Shown piece by piece: positions 26,153-34,800 of a stretch of 64,000 bases of DNA. The notes beneath the pieces are model-generated. The model saw only the letters and a program-made list of their open reading frames with translations, did not search any database and was not told the origin of the DNA. The DNA comes from Iodobacter violaceini (GTDB taxonomy: Bacteria; Pseudomonadota; Gammaproteobacteria; Burkholderiales; Chitinibacteraceae): positions 207,714-271,713 of the forward strand of contig NZ_JAAOLX010000008.1 in NCBI RefSeq assembly GCF_011601265.1, given 5' to 3'. The translations under genes were made by a program, and so were the position numbers. Each line of letters starts with the position of its first letter. Positions within the stretch are counted from its first letter, which is position 1.

Positions 26153-26410
26153 ATGATAAATAAAGAACAAAATCCTGTCGGCTGGGCCATGTTGATGCAT
26201 GAGTTAAATGATGCAAGAGAGCATCTAAGCAACCTCATTACGGAATCTCAAAACACCCCGGAATATGATGAAGTCAATTTGAGAGTTGATTTAGGCCATG
26301 TTTATTCGCATTTAAACCGGGCTTGGCATCATCGAAATAAAAGCGGAGATATTTCCGAACCCGAATGGGTTGAGTCCTCAAAATTTCCCACCGATTTGGA
26401 GCCAATCTAA
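26153..26410 (+). CDS. Cassette gene: small acidic hypothetical protein
   Basis: An 85-residue protein from the ATG at 26153 (MINKEQNPVGWAMLMHELND), predicted all-helical, with LGHVYSHLNRAWHHRNKSGD and a C-terminal EPEWVESSKFPTDLEPI. No signal peptide or membrane segment. I do not recognise the family. It is bounded by attC 5 and attC 6. Confidence 0.65.
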   Translation: MINKEQNPVGWAMLMHELNDAREHLSNLITESQNTPEYDEVNLRVDLGHVYSHLNRAWHHRNKSGDISEPEWVESSKFPTDLEPI

Positions 26411-26421
26411 ATGCCATCTAA

Positions 26422-26481
26422 ACCTAACCCGTCCATCAAGCGGGATGCGCTAAAGCGCGCCTCTAATGTCAAACGTCAGGC
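26422..26481 (+). repeat. attC site 6
   Basis: R'' ACCTAAC (26422) and R' GTCAGGC (26475), 60 bases. Interior matches attC 3 at most positions (AAGCGGGATGCGCTAAAGCG, CCTCTAATGTCAAA). Confidence 0.88.
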
Positions 26482-26487
26482 CCAGCA

Positions 26488-26958
26488 ATGAAACAACCGA
26501 ACATCTTGTTGGTTTACCTGGCCATACTGATAGCCGTGGCAGGTGTGGTCATTCACGCAGGCGCCGTCATTGCCGGTCCGTCCTGGTTCGCCTTTTTCAA
26601 TGCCCCGCCATCCGTGTTTGCATCTGCTCGTGCCGGAACCTAGCTGGCTCCGGTCAGCGCACTGACTATTGCCGGGCTGATGGCAATCTGCGCGTTGTAT
26701 GCTGCGTCCGTGGTTGGGCTGGTTGGCCGGCCACCGCTACAGCGACTGGGCCTGTTGGGCATGGCAGTGGTCTGCCTGCTTCGCGCCATGATCCTCCCCC
26801 CGCTGGCCATCAATCATCCCGAGCTGCGCAACACCTTCGAAGTGGTCAGCACCCTTATCTGGTTCTTCGCAGGCTTAGGCTTTGCCACCGGCTTTCGTAT
26901 CGCAAAAGCAGGGCCAAACAATTCATTAAAGCCAAATCCGCTTCGCGGGCCGGCTTAA
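26488..26958 (+). pseudogene. Cassette membrane-protein gene with in-frame TAG
   Basis: Reading from the ATG at 26488 gives MKQPNILLVYLAILIAVAGV and continues for 51 codons to a TAG at 26641-26643. The same frame then stays open as LAPVSALTIAGLMAICALYA through more hydrophobic helices to a TAA at 26956. The join (ARAGT-stop-LAPVS) fits a tryptophan codon changed from TGG to TAG. The complete product would be a 4-helix membrane protein of about 156 residues. It is probably inactivated unless the amber codon is suppressed or is a sequencing error. Confidence 0.75.
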
Positions 26959-26972
26959 TTCAGACGTCAGAG
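26913..26972 (+). repeat. attC site 7
   Basis: R'' GCCAAAC (26913) and R' GTCAGAG (26966), 60 bases, with the palindromic core CCGCTTCGCGG. It overlaps the 3' end of the interrupted membrane gene, whose last codons are formed by attC sequence. Confidence 0.75.
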
Positions 26973-26981
26973 GGGATTCAC

Positions 26982-27341
26982 ATGGATGAGTATCAACAAA
27001 CATACGAAAGCAACAGCATCCCAAAAAATGAAAAGGCAATGACTGCCCATCGTATTTTGGCCATTTTCTATACGGCCATTGCCGCTATTGTTTTTGCTGT
27101 TTTCGTATTTAGATCTGAAAGCATTAAGGACTTCGCCGTTCCTTTGATTTTCTGCATCCCGGTTATAGTCCATGGACTAATCGCCTATGGCGCCGCCCGC
27201 GCAAACTCAATAGCGCAAACAGCCTCCATCATCGTTGCACTATTTATGCTCGCTGGCATTCCAATCGGCACGCTCATCGGCATATATCTGCTTCGTAATT
27301 CGCGCTGGGAGAAACAGCTTTTCAACAAGGGCAAAGCCTGA
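26982..27341 (+). CDS. Cassette gene: small membrane protein
   Basis: A 119-residue protein with three hydrophobic helices (RILAIFYTAIAAIVFAVFVF, FAVPLIFCIPVIVHGLIAYG, TASIIVALFMLAGIPIGTLI) and a basic C-terminus (RNSRWEKQLFNKGKA). The start at 26982 has GAGGGG upstream. A much longer frame that continues upstream (from 26466) is an artefact, because it translates the preceding cassette out of frame. Function unknown. Confidence 0.72.
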   Translation: MDEYQQTYESNSIPKNEKAMTAHRILAIFYTAIAAIVFAVFVFRSESIKDFAVPLIFCIPVIVHGLIAYGAARANSIAQTASIIVALFMLAGIPIGTLIGIYLLRNSRWEKQLFNKGKA

Positions 27342-27356
27342 CTCATCAATCAGGCT
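27335..27356 (+). repeat. Hairpin or remnant attC after cassette gene
   Basis: AGCCTGA and TCAGGCT form a 7-base dyad at the end of the gene. GCCTGAC resembles an R'' box, but no R' box can be found before the next gene, so this may be a decayed attC or a simple hairpin. Confidence 0.35.
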
Positions 27357-27415
27357 GACTGGCCGGAACGTGCGGCTTTTTGATTCAATCGCAGCAAAAA
27401 CCTAAAGAGAAAACC

Positions 27416-27922
27416 ATGGCTTCATGCTCATACTGCAACACAACAATTCTTTTCGGAGGCAAGCGCACTGGCGATCTTCGCTTCTGCAATGAGAAATGCG
27501 CGCAAAAAGGGGCACTTGCCTTAGTTGCGAATCAACTTTCACCTGCGGACGTTGCCTCTTACATCTACCGGGTCTACCAGGGCAGTTGTCCAAAATGTTC
27601 AGGCCCCGGTCCAGTCGATGTACATACGTCGTACCGGGTTTGGTCAGCACTGGTTATGACCTCGTGGTCAAGCAGGCCGCTGGTTGCTTGCAAGTCATGC
27701 GGCACAAAGCAGAAGCTGGGCGATACCGCTTTCTCACTGTTTCTTGGCTGGTGGGGATTTCCATGGGGCATCATTATGACCCCGGTTCAACTAGGAAGAA
27801 ACATCTTTACGCTTCTGAAGGCTTCTGATCCAAACGCCCCTTCACCTGCGCTGGAAAAGATCCTCAGGCTTCACCTCGCTGCTCAGCTCGTGGAGCATCA
27901 GCATCAAGAGCCTGCAGCCTAG
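27416..27922 (+). CDS. Cassette gene: zinc-ribbon protein
   Basis: A 168-residue protein with two treble or ribbon-like Cys clusters: CSYCN...CNEKC near residues 4-28 and CPKCSGPG...CKSCG near residues 60-97. A hydrophobic patch follows (AFSLFLGWWGFPWGIIMTPV), and then the helix LRLHLAAQLVEHQHQE. Zinc binding is likely; function is unknown. The ATG at 27416 is preceded by AAAGAGA. Its stop overlaps attC 8. Confidence 0.75.
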   Translation: MASCSYCNTTILFGGKRTGDLRFCNEKCAQKGALALVANQLSPADVASYIYRVYQGSCPKCSGPGPVDVHTSYRVWSALVMTSWSSRPLVACKSCGTKQKLGDTAFSLFLGWWGFPWGIIMTPVQLGRNIFTLLKASDPNAPSPALEKILRLHLAAQLVEHQHQEPAA

Positions 27923-27985
27923 CCCTTAGGTCAAGCGGACACGCAACGGCATGCCCTCGCGCGCCGCTCACCTCAAACGTTATGA
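27917..27985 (+). repeat. attC site 8
   Basis: R'' GCCTAGC (27917) and R' GTTATGA (27979), 69 bases. The R' box overlaps the ATG of the following gene. Confidence 0.65.
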
Positions 27986-28443
27986 CATTCACGCCTATGA
28001 TTAACACACTCTTATCAAAAATCAGTGATCTTCTCAACGAAGGCGCGCTGAACTACTCTGTATTTCTACGCACTTATGAGATGGTAGCTCGCGAAGGTAT
28101 TTCTTCGTCAGAGCTGGTTTGCCTGGCGCTTGGGCCGAGTGTGGTTATCAATGGCATCCGGAACATTGCCGTCACTGATATTCTTCCTGAAATAGAGGCA
28201 AGTCTTACCTATGCAGGCGATAGCGGTGCGGGGCCATCCGCTGATGTACTGAATTCTGCGAACTTCAAAAGCCTGCTAGCCGAAATATTGGCTGACGTTC
28301 GAAATACCATAAAAGAGTCACAAAGAGTCGAACAGTTTTGGCTGGAAGAAGGCCACCCAGCCTATCCTGTTTTCTGGGATTTTGCCTTTTTGTTCCGCAG
28401 CAGTAATAAGGCAGTTATCTTCATTGGGTCGCGTTCCGACTGA
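27982..28443 (+). CDS. Cassette gene: hypothetical protein
   Basis: A 153-residue soluble protein with a mainly helical prediction (LLSKISDLLNEGALNYSVFL, LLAEILADVRNTIKESQRVE) and a C-terminal VFWDFAFLFRSSNKAVIFIG. I recognise no domain. ATGs at 27982 and 27997 are both possible; the first forms part of the attC R' box, and the second may be the natural start. It is the last clearly bounded cassette gene. Confidence 0.65.
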   Translation: MTFTPMINTLLSKISDLLNEGALNYSVFLRTYEMVAREGISSSELVCLALGPSVVINGIRNIAVTDILPEIEASLTYAGDSGAGPSADVLNSANFKSLLAEILADVRNTIKESQRVEQFWLEEGHPAYPVFWDFAFLFRSSNKAVIFIGSRSD

Positions 28444-28444
28444 T

Positions 28445-28493
28445 GTCTAACCCAGCGCTCAGCCTCGCTCCTTTCAGCCGCTGGACGTTGCTG
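28445..28493 (+). repeat. attC site 9 (short)
   Basis: R'' GTCTAAC (28445) and R' GTTGCTG (28487), with inner CCAGCG / CGCTGG complement; 49 bases. Confidence 0.6.
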
Positions 28494-28549
28494 ATTCAAA
28501 CAGACTGATTCAAAAAGCCGGCAGATCACCGGTTACCTTAACGTTAGCC
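28494..28549 (+). repeat. Possible gene-less cassette or attC remnant
   Basis: A further R'-like box, GTTAGCC (28543), lies 50 bases after attC 9. The interior has the dyad CCGGcagatcaCCGG and a duplicated CTGATTCAAA, but no ORF. This could be a cassette that lost its gene. Confidence 0.4.
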
Positions 28550-28568
28550 ATTACCTAAAAGGGACAGT

Positions 28569-28649
28569 ATGCGCATACCATTTCTTCAGCTCGCAATGAT
28601 TTGCTCACTCGTGGCCCATGCAGATCACAGTGATGCACTAAAGGCCTGA
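28569..28649 (+). other. Short ORF, possible truncated exported protein
   Basis: Reads MRIPFLQLAMICSLVAHADH and stops after 26 codons. The start looks like a signal peptide that is cut off after the processing site, so this is probably a gene fragment at the worn right edge of the array. A hairpin (GCCTGAA...TTCAGGC) follows. Confidence 0.35.
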
Positions 28650-28716
28650 ACGCTTTTTCAGGCGGCCCGGTCTGCAGCGCCCTAAATAAAACTTTAGCAA
28701 TCTGAAGGAGTCTTGC

Positions 28717-29247
28717 GTGAAAGTTGAGTTAGCCGATCCCGAATCTCCAGAGGCTCAGCAGCTTCTGTCCAGCCTCTCCCAGACGCTACAGCAGATTACG
28801 GGCAGCAGCGGTACGGCGTCATTCGATATAAGCGACGTTAAAGTTGAAGGAGCTTGCTTCGCCATTTGCCGCTTATCTACCGGCGTTCCAGTTGCATGCG
28901 GCGCTCTTCGCCCGCTCCAGCCTGGTGTGGCCGAGCTCAAGCGCATGTTTGCTGTGCCAAATTCTAAAAGTGCAGGTGCTGCTGTTCTCGCGTTTCTTGA
29001 GCAAATGGCAAGCGAGTTTGGCTATGGCGAGCTTTGGCTGGAAACGCGCAGGGTTAATGAGCGGGCAGTCTCGTTTTATGAGCGTCATGGTTACCACCCA
29101 ATCCCCAACTTCGGCCGCTACACCGGCAGGGCCGAAGCCATCTGCCTTGGCAAGCGGGTATCTTCCGTCCCTTTGCCACCACAGCCAGCTACCCAATCCT
29201 TCCATGGGGCTTCTTATGGCAAGCCGCAAAACGATCCTGACGCCTGA
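28717..29247 (+). CDS. GNAT family N-acetyltransferase
   Basis: A 176-residue acetyltransferase with a GTG start at 28717 and a strong AAGGAG site. The GNAT elements are VACGALRPLQPGVAELKRMF, the acetyl-CoA region SKSAGAAVLAFLEQMASEFG, ELWLETRRVNERAVSFYERH and GYHPIPNFGRY. This pattern resembles acetyltransferases near antibiotic-resistance genes, but the substrate is unknown. It may be a cassette gene whose attC has decayed: it sits at the end of the array and in the same orientation. Confidence 0.85.
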   Translation: MKVELADPESPEAQQLLSSLSQTLQQITGSSGTASFDISDVKVEGACFAICRLSTGVPVACGALRPLQPGVAELKRMFAVPNSKSAGAAVLAFLEQMASEFGYGELWLETRRVNERAVSFYERHGYHPIPNFGRYTGRAEAICLGKRVSSVPLPPQPATQSFHGASYGKPQNDPDA

Positions 29248-29296
29248 GTATCTTACCCGTTTGAGCCATTAGCAATTTGAATATACAGGTAAAAAA

Positions 29297-29650
29297 ATGA
29301 AAGTTCTGTCGTTTCTGTTAAGCCTTTTCATCCTTACAGCTTGTGCGTCGACTGATACAAAGCCAAAGCAATATTTGATCAGTCACATCATGTGTGCCAC
29401 TGAACAAGAGGCCAATCAGGCACGTCTCCGTGTGCTGGCCGGAGAGCCATTCGAGGATGTGGCTAAAACCATATCGACCGACCCGGGTACAAAAAACAAG
29501 GGCGGGCGAATCGCTCAGTGGTCTGCTGCCGGCGCCTTTTCTGCAAATTTTGCCGATGAGGTAAAGCAGCTGAATATTGGTCAGATATCAGCGAAGCCCG
29601 TTAAAACGGAATTTGGCTGGCATGTAGTAAGGGTGGACGCCATTCACTAA
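29297..29650 (+). CDS. PpiC-type parvulin lipoprotein
   Basis: A 117-residue lipoprotein: signal peptide MKVLSFLLSLFILTAC with lipobox LTAC (Cys16), then a single parvulin rotamase domain (QYLISHIMCATEQEANQARL, FEDVAKTISTDPGTKNKGGR, KPVKTEFGWHVVRVD). It should act as a membrane-anchored peptidyl-prolyl isomerase in the periplasm. It is much smaller than chromosomal PpiC/PpiD/SurA foldases, having no separate chaperone domain. It begins 49 bases after the acetyltransferase gene. Confidence 0.87.
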   Translation: MKVLSFLLSLFILTACASTDTKPKQYLISHIMCATEQEANQARLRVLAGEPFEDVAKTISTDPGTKNKGGRIAQWSAAGAFSANFADEVKQLNIGQISAKPVKTEFGWHVVRVDAIH

Positions 29651-29826
29651 AAACTTCAAAAGTTATTATGTGTCTCAATCGCAAGCAGCCCAAACCTAAG
29701 CTATCCGGCGGCCCCCTTTCCTGAATGGGGCACATTACCGAACGCAGTAATGCGCAGGTGAGTCTGGATTTGCCATCATTAAATACATGTAAAAAACATC
29801 AAATCCAACCTGCCCCTGGAGGGTAT

Positions 29827-30036
29827 ATGTCAACAGAGCAAAAAGTTAAAGGCCCCGCATCGTATTTTCCTTCGATAGAGAAAAATTACGGACACCCGAT
29901 AAGCTATTGGCTCGAATTACTTAATCATTCAGGCGAGCGCAAACACATGGAATATGTAGCGATGCTAAAAGAAGAACACAAGATAGGCCACGGGCATGCA
30001 AATGCCCTGGTTGCATACTTTTTGTCAAAAAAATAA
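29827..30036 (+). CDS. DUF4287-domain small protein
   Basis: A 69-residue protein starting at the ATG at 29827, which has GGAGGG upstream; the longer frame from 29725 lacks a ribosome-binding site. It matches DUF4287: GPASYFPSIEKNYGHPISYW, HMEYVAMLKEEHKIGHGHAN and ALVAYFLSKK. The family is small and helical, with unknown function, and sometimes occurs fused to other domains. Confidence 0.82.
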   Translation: MSTEQKVKGPASYFPSIEKNYGHPISYWLELLNHSGERKHMEYVAMLKEEHKIGHGHANALVAYFLSKK

Positions 30037-30162
30037 AACGCCTCAACAGAATTGAAAGCAAGCTGGCGCTATCCCGCCACCGCTGAAAAAACAATCAGAC
30101 AAAGCCAGATTCTTACGCCGCCTTTCACTTGCTTGCAAAAAGCAATGATCAAATAAATTTAC

Positions 30163-30230
30163 GTGTAATATTGTGTACTATATTTACACAAAACACGTCA
30201 GGCTTCGCCCTCAAGGGAACCAAGCCTGGC
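30163..30230. repeat. Palindromic region upstream of protease candidate
   Basis: Two dyads lie side by side: an AT-rich one (GTGTAAT ... ATTTACAC, 30163-30189) that looks like an operator, and a larger one (AACACGTCAGGCTT ... AAGCCTGGCGCGTTT, about 30190-30236) that could form a stem with mismatches. Together with 30357-30407 (GCGGCATT ... AATGCCGC) they make up most of a 455-base stretch without a gene. Confidence 0.45.
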
Positions 30231-30491
30231 GCGTTTGGGTCCGGTGGTTTTTCTGGCATGTGAAGGAATTACTGTCTTGTCAGGTACGTTTTCCTTGGAA
30301 GACTTTTAATTCCCTGGCTCTGTTTTAGTGACTCACTTACTTCGTTTTTTGAGTTTGCGGCATTCAGGCAGATGAGCCGGGGCCTGCGGCTTTAACGTAA
30401 ATGCCGCGCAGAACAGCGGCCTTGTTTGACGTCAAAGCTGCAGCAAAACACTAAAACCCACCGCCCTGTTAACCATGAAAGAGAGCTGGCA

Positions 30492-31112
30492 ATGGATATC
30501 GATGCGCTGATAAAAATTTTGATGGGGTTTTTGAATGAACGCCATGGGAGTTTCTATACGTCGACCAACCTGCGCGACAATCCTGATGTTTGCCATGCCA
30601 GTTGCCTTTGGTTTTTGGAACACGTCGCAACAGACGGCCTCATGGAGACGCTTTCAGCGCTGAGCTCGATGAGCAAAAGTACTTTCAAGCTGGCCCAAAA
30701 ACATGCGATTTCCGGCCCCAAAATGCCGAAACAGATGCTGGATAAGGTTAGGAGCAGCGGCCGCAATATTTCAGATAAGGATGTGCAGGCCATCCAATAC
30801 GCTATTTCTGCCCATCAGCAGCCACGCTCATACATTGGTGATGTGACTACATTCGTGGCCAACGTTGTAATCAGCATGATGACATCAAGCCAGGACAATA
30901 TGATGATCTATATGCTGGGAGGAGGAAGCAGTGCCGGGCATGTTATCTGCCTTCGCCGCCACGTTGGGGGGATACTCATCTACGATCCCAATATGGGCGT
31001 GATGAGCGCAAGGCTTGCCGATACGGATACGTGGGCTGAAGTTCTTCGGCGAATCCTGTCCTGGTACCGTGACCAGATGCAACTGACCCGCTTCGGATAC
31101 CTGTTCAAGTAG
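30492..31112 (+). CDS. Putative YopT-type (C58) papain-fold cysteine protease
   Basis: A 206-residue protein from the ATG at 30492 (the frame is open to 30426). Three short motifs match the catalytic triad of YopT/AvrPphB-family proteases: Cys34 in DNPDVCHASCLWFLEH, a His near residue 150 in SAGHVICLRR, and an Asp near residue 165 in IYDPNMGVM. In that family V-C-H-A-x4-W, GH and (F/Y)DPN-x-G are the usual signature strings. Such enzymes are injected or toxin-borne effectors that cleave host proteins. No secretion signal or chaperone gene is recognised nearby. Identification rests on motifs only. Confidence 0.55.
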   Translation: MDIDALIKILMGFLNERHGSFYTSTNLRDNPDVCHASCLWFLEHVATDGLMETLSALSSMSKSTFKLAQKHAISGPKMPKQMLDKVRSSGRNISDKDVQAIQYAISAHQQPRSYIGDVTTFVANVVISMMTSSQDNMMIYMLGGGSSAGHVICLRRHVGGILIYDPNMGVMSARLADTDTWAEVLRRILSWYRDQMQLTRFGYLFK

Positions 31113-31815
31113 ACACAGGACTCAAAAAGACACCGAATCAGGTCTTATGTTTGAAATAAAGCAGTCAATTCAGACGGTTTTGCAAATTGCTGTAAATTTT
31201 ATTTTTGTGTGATGTAAAACCCGGCCCTTTTGCTTCTGTTACTTTCGGCTCCACGATTATTTAAACCGGAGTCAAGCCAGCCAAAACCAGCTTATCTTTA
31301 CCATTTTTAACTAAACCATTTATTTAAATGATGAATACATGGCCCGGCCCAATAAAAAATAAAGATATAAAATAGTTAAGTCATAGAAATCATCTGCTTT
31401 TTCAGACCATTCAATTATTAATCTGAAAAAGCAGCGAAACCAGCAATAAAAACAACTGTACGTTTTTATTAAAACGGGCAACTCGCAGGCAGGACGGCAA
31501 GCCCCCCCCCTGTTTTATTACAGGCTCAGGCATGCCCGCACCGGATTATTTCCTTACAGGCTGGCGGAGTAATGTGTTGTGGCGATTCTCTTCATCATTG
31601 CGGCTGTCTTTTACAACCTTGGCCCAAGCTCACAATTTTACTTAAATAGCCTGCTTCCTATAGAATCATGAAGTATTAAAAGCCGCGCGGATGATTACAT
31701 AAAATTGTAATCGAAAACCCATATACAGCTGATTACCTATATTGAGATTAATCCGGCTTATTAATAGTCATTAATTAATAAAAAAAACACACCTTCACAT
31801 GGCATCGAGCCTATT
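31113..31815. other. Long non-coding region
   Basis: About 700 AT-rich bases with no ORF that I can support. It contains a perfect 13-base inverted repeat, CTGCTTTTTCAGA at 31394 and TCTGAAAAAGCAG at 31422, with a 15-base loop, and a nine-C tract near 31503. The promoter of the following GGDEF/EAL gene should lie at the right end. Confidence 0.5.
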
Positions 31816-34800
31816 TTGAATATTCTGTCTATTTATCGCCTGGCTGATTTACCCCGTATCGCAGCCCTCAGTTTTTTGCTTTTTCTATCCACTCAGCTCA
31901 CTTTGGCTTATCTGAGCTTTGATGGCAATGCCTCTGTTTTCTGGATTCCCTGCGGATTAGGCTTGGCTATTTTGTTAATCAAAGGGCAAAAATACTGGCC
32001 GGCGCTGTTTATCAGTGCGCTGGCCAGCGATCTGTACCGGGGAACACCGGCGCTGGCTTCTTTGATTATTGCCATCACCATCGTGCTCGAGGCCTTGCTG
32101 ATTGCGGCCCTGCTGAATAAATTAAGAATAAAAAACACCTCATTCAGCCCCCTGCTTTGCCATAGCCGTGATTATATTTATTTACTGCTGATTGCCGCCC
32201 CCTGTGCTTTATTAGGGGCATTCAGCGGCGCGGGTACGCTCTGGTTAAATGGGCTGATCGGGCAGCAGCAGCTCTTCAGCAGCATGCTGAACTGGTGGCT
32301 GGGTGATGTGCTGGGCATTGCCACCATCTGCCCCTTGCTTTTAGTATGGCAACAGCGCGCCAGTATGTGGCACCAGCGTAAAATTGAAGCATCCTTATGC
32401 TTTGGCCTGGCCTTTTTACTTGGGCAAATTGTTTTTGCAGGATGGTGGCACCAGTCGCTGGGGCATATTGCTCAGTCTTTCTGGGCTTTTCTGTTTGTGA
32501 TCTGGGCAGCCACGCGCTTTGGCCGGCATGGCAGCTTATTGCTGGTCGTCATGACCACCACGCAGGCCTTGTTTGGCGCGCTGCACGGCATCGGTTTTTT
32601 TGCTGCCGATCTGGCTCAGCATCGTTTTCTCAATGTCTGGCTCTATGCCATGGTGCTGAACTTGGTGGGCGTGCTGCTGGCCTTGCTGATTAATGAGCGC
32701 AAACATGCTGAAGCACTGGCGCAAGAGAGCGAGCAGCGCCACCGTACTTTGGTTGAATGGTCACCGGAAGCCATTGCCGTGCACCGCCATGGCACGCTGA
32801 TTTATATGAACCCGGCCGCCATTGCGCTGGCTGGTGCCAGGGATGCACAAGCGCTCATCGGCCAGTCATTACTCAATTTGGTTCACCCCGATTATCACCA
32901 GACAGTACAAAACCGCACCAGGCTGATTTCTGAGGGCGGCGTGGCCGAGCGCATGATCGAAATCAAGCTGATTCGCCCTGATGGCGTGGTGGTTGATATC
33001 GAAGTACAAAGCACTTTAATCACACTGGATGGCAAACCCGCTATCCATGCGCTGATCCGGGATATTACCCAAAGAAAACAAGCCAGCCAGTACGAGCAAT
33101 TTCGTAACCGCACATTAGAGGTATTAGCCAGCGGCGCGCCTCTTTTACAGCAGCTAACGACGCTGGCTCTGGGCGTAGAGCAGCTTTATCCCGCCATCAA
33201 ATGCAGCATTTTATTACTGGATCAGGAAGGCCAGCATCTGCGGCATGGCGCGGCCCCCAGCTTGCCGGATTTTTACAATGAAGCCATAGATGGGGTAGCC
33301 ATAGGAATCGGAGTGGGCGCCTGCGGCACAGCTGCTTTTACAGGGCAGCGCGTAATTACTGCAGATATCGCCACCCATCCTTTTTGGGATCAGTATAAGC
33401 AGCTCGCTGCTGACGCAGGCCTTGCCTCATGCTGGTCTCAGCCCATTATTGCCTCCAACCACCAGGTACTGGGCACTTTTGCCATTTACCATGCCATCGT
33501 CCACTCACCTAACCCTCACGACATCAGGATCATTGAGCAATCGGCCCATTTAGCCAGTATCGCCATTGAAAGAAACATTGTGGCCGAGAAGCTCAGCGCC
33601 AGCGAAGCACACTATCGCTTACTCACCGAAAATGTATCTGACGTAGCATGGCGGCAGGATATCAATAACAACTACACCTATATCAGCCCTGCAGATGAAA
33701 TACTGAGGGGCTATCCGTCTCACGAAGTGGTTGGCCTGCATATTTTTGAGCATCTCACACCTGAGGGAATCGCTTTTATCAAACAAAAAAGAAAGCAGAG
33801 GCTGCAGGAAGAAAACAGAGGCATTCAAACCGGGCCTTACACATTAGAAATTCAGCAGCGGTGCAAAGATGGGCGGCTGATCTGGACCGAAATCCTTTCT
33901 ACCCCGGAGCGTGATGCGCAAGGCCAGATTACCGGCTATTACGGCATCACCCGGGATATTACCCAGCGCAAGCAGGATGAGGCCGAGCTGCGCATCGCAG
34001 CAATTGCCTTTCAGTCACAAGAAGGGATGTTTGTGACCGATGTAGACTGGCACATCTTGCGGGTAAACCATGCGTTTACCACCATCACGGGCTACAGCCC
34101 GCAAGATGCACTGGGGCAAACGCCGATTATGCTCACCTCTTTACGCCATAAAGCCGCTTTTTACAGCGGGATGACCCATCACATCCGGCAAAAAGGCACA
34201 TGGCAAGGGGAAATCTGGAACAAACGCAAAAATGGCGAGATCTTCCCTGCCTGGCTGATTCTGACCGAAGTGAAAGCCGAAAATGGCGAAGTCACCCACT
34301 ATGTGGCTACCCTTACCGACATTACCTCACGCAAAGCCGCAGAAGAACAAATCCAGAGTCTGGCTTTTTATGACCCGCTCACCGCCCTGCCCAACCGCCG
34401 CCTGCTGATGGACAGGCTGGCCCAGGCCATGACACTGGGGGCACGGCATGAAAGCAAAGGGGCCTTGCTTTTTATTGATCTGGATAATTTCAAAATTCTG
34501 AATGACACCCTTGGGCACGATACAGGCGATCTCTTGCTGGTAGAAGTAGCCAAGCGGCTTTCTGCCAGTACCCGCCAGGGCGATACCGTGGCAAGGCTGG
34601 GCGGCGATGAGTTTGTGGTCATGCTGGAAGACCTGAGCGTTAATGCACTCGAAGCGGCCACAGAGGCAGAAGCTGTCGGTGAAAAAATCCTCAGCACCCT
34701 CAATCAGATTTACCAGCTTGCCGGTTACAGCCATCACAGCACGCCCAGCGTAGGCATCACGCTGTTTGGTGAACAAGCCGAAAGCATAGACGAGCCATTA

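Larger units (their letters stand above)
23495..28549 (+). mobile_element. Integron gene-cassette array without integrase (CALIN-type)
   Basis: About eight to ten small plus-strand genes are each followed by an attC-like site (R'' near GCCTAAC, R' near GTTAGGC, 50-90 bases, internal dyads, similar AAGCG/CGC cores). Integron cassettes have exactly this form: a promoterless ORF with its attC 3'. No tyrosine recombinase or intI gene is present within at least 20 kb on the left or in the rest of the window. The cassette genes differ in composition from the flanking genome and are mostly membrane or unknown proteins. Boundaries are approximate; the right end is degraded. Confidence 0.8.

Noticed and set aside
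26466..27341. A 291-codon open frame across two cassettes
   Set aside because: The first 170 codons are rich in Arg and Cys, cross an attC site and read a different gene out of frame; only the last 119 codons are a real protein.
30190..30236. attC site in the palindrome upstream of the protease candidate
   Set aside because: GTCAGGC-like boxes are present, but spacing and orientation do not fit an attC after a cassette gene.
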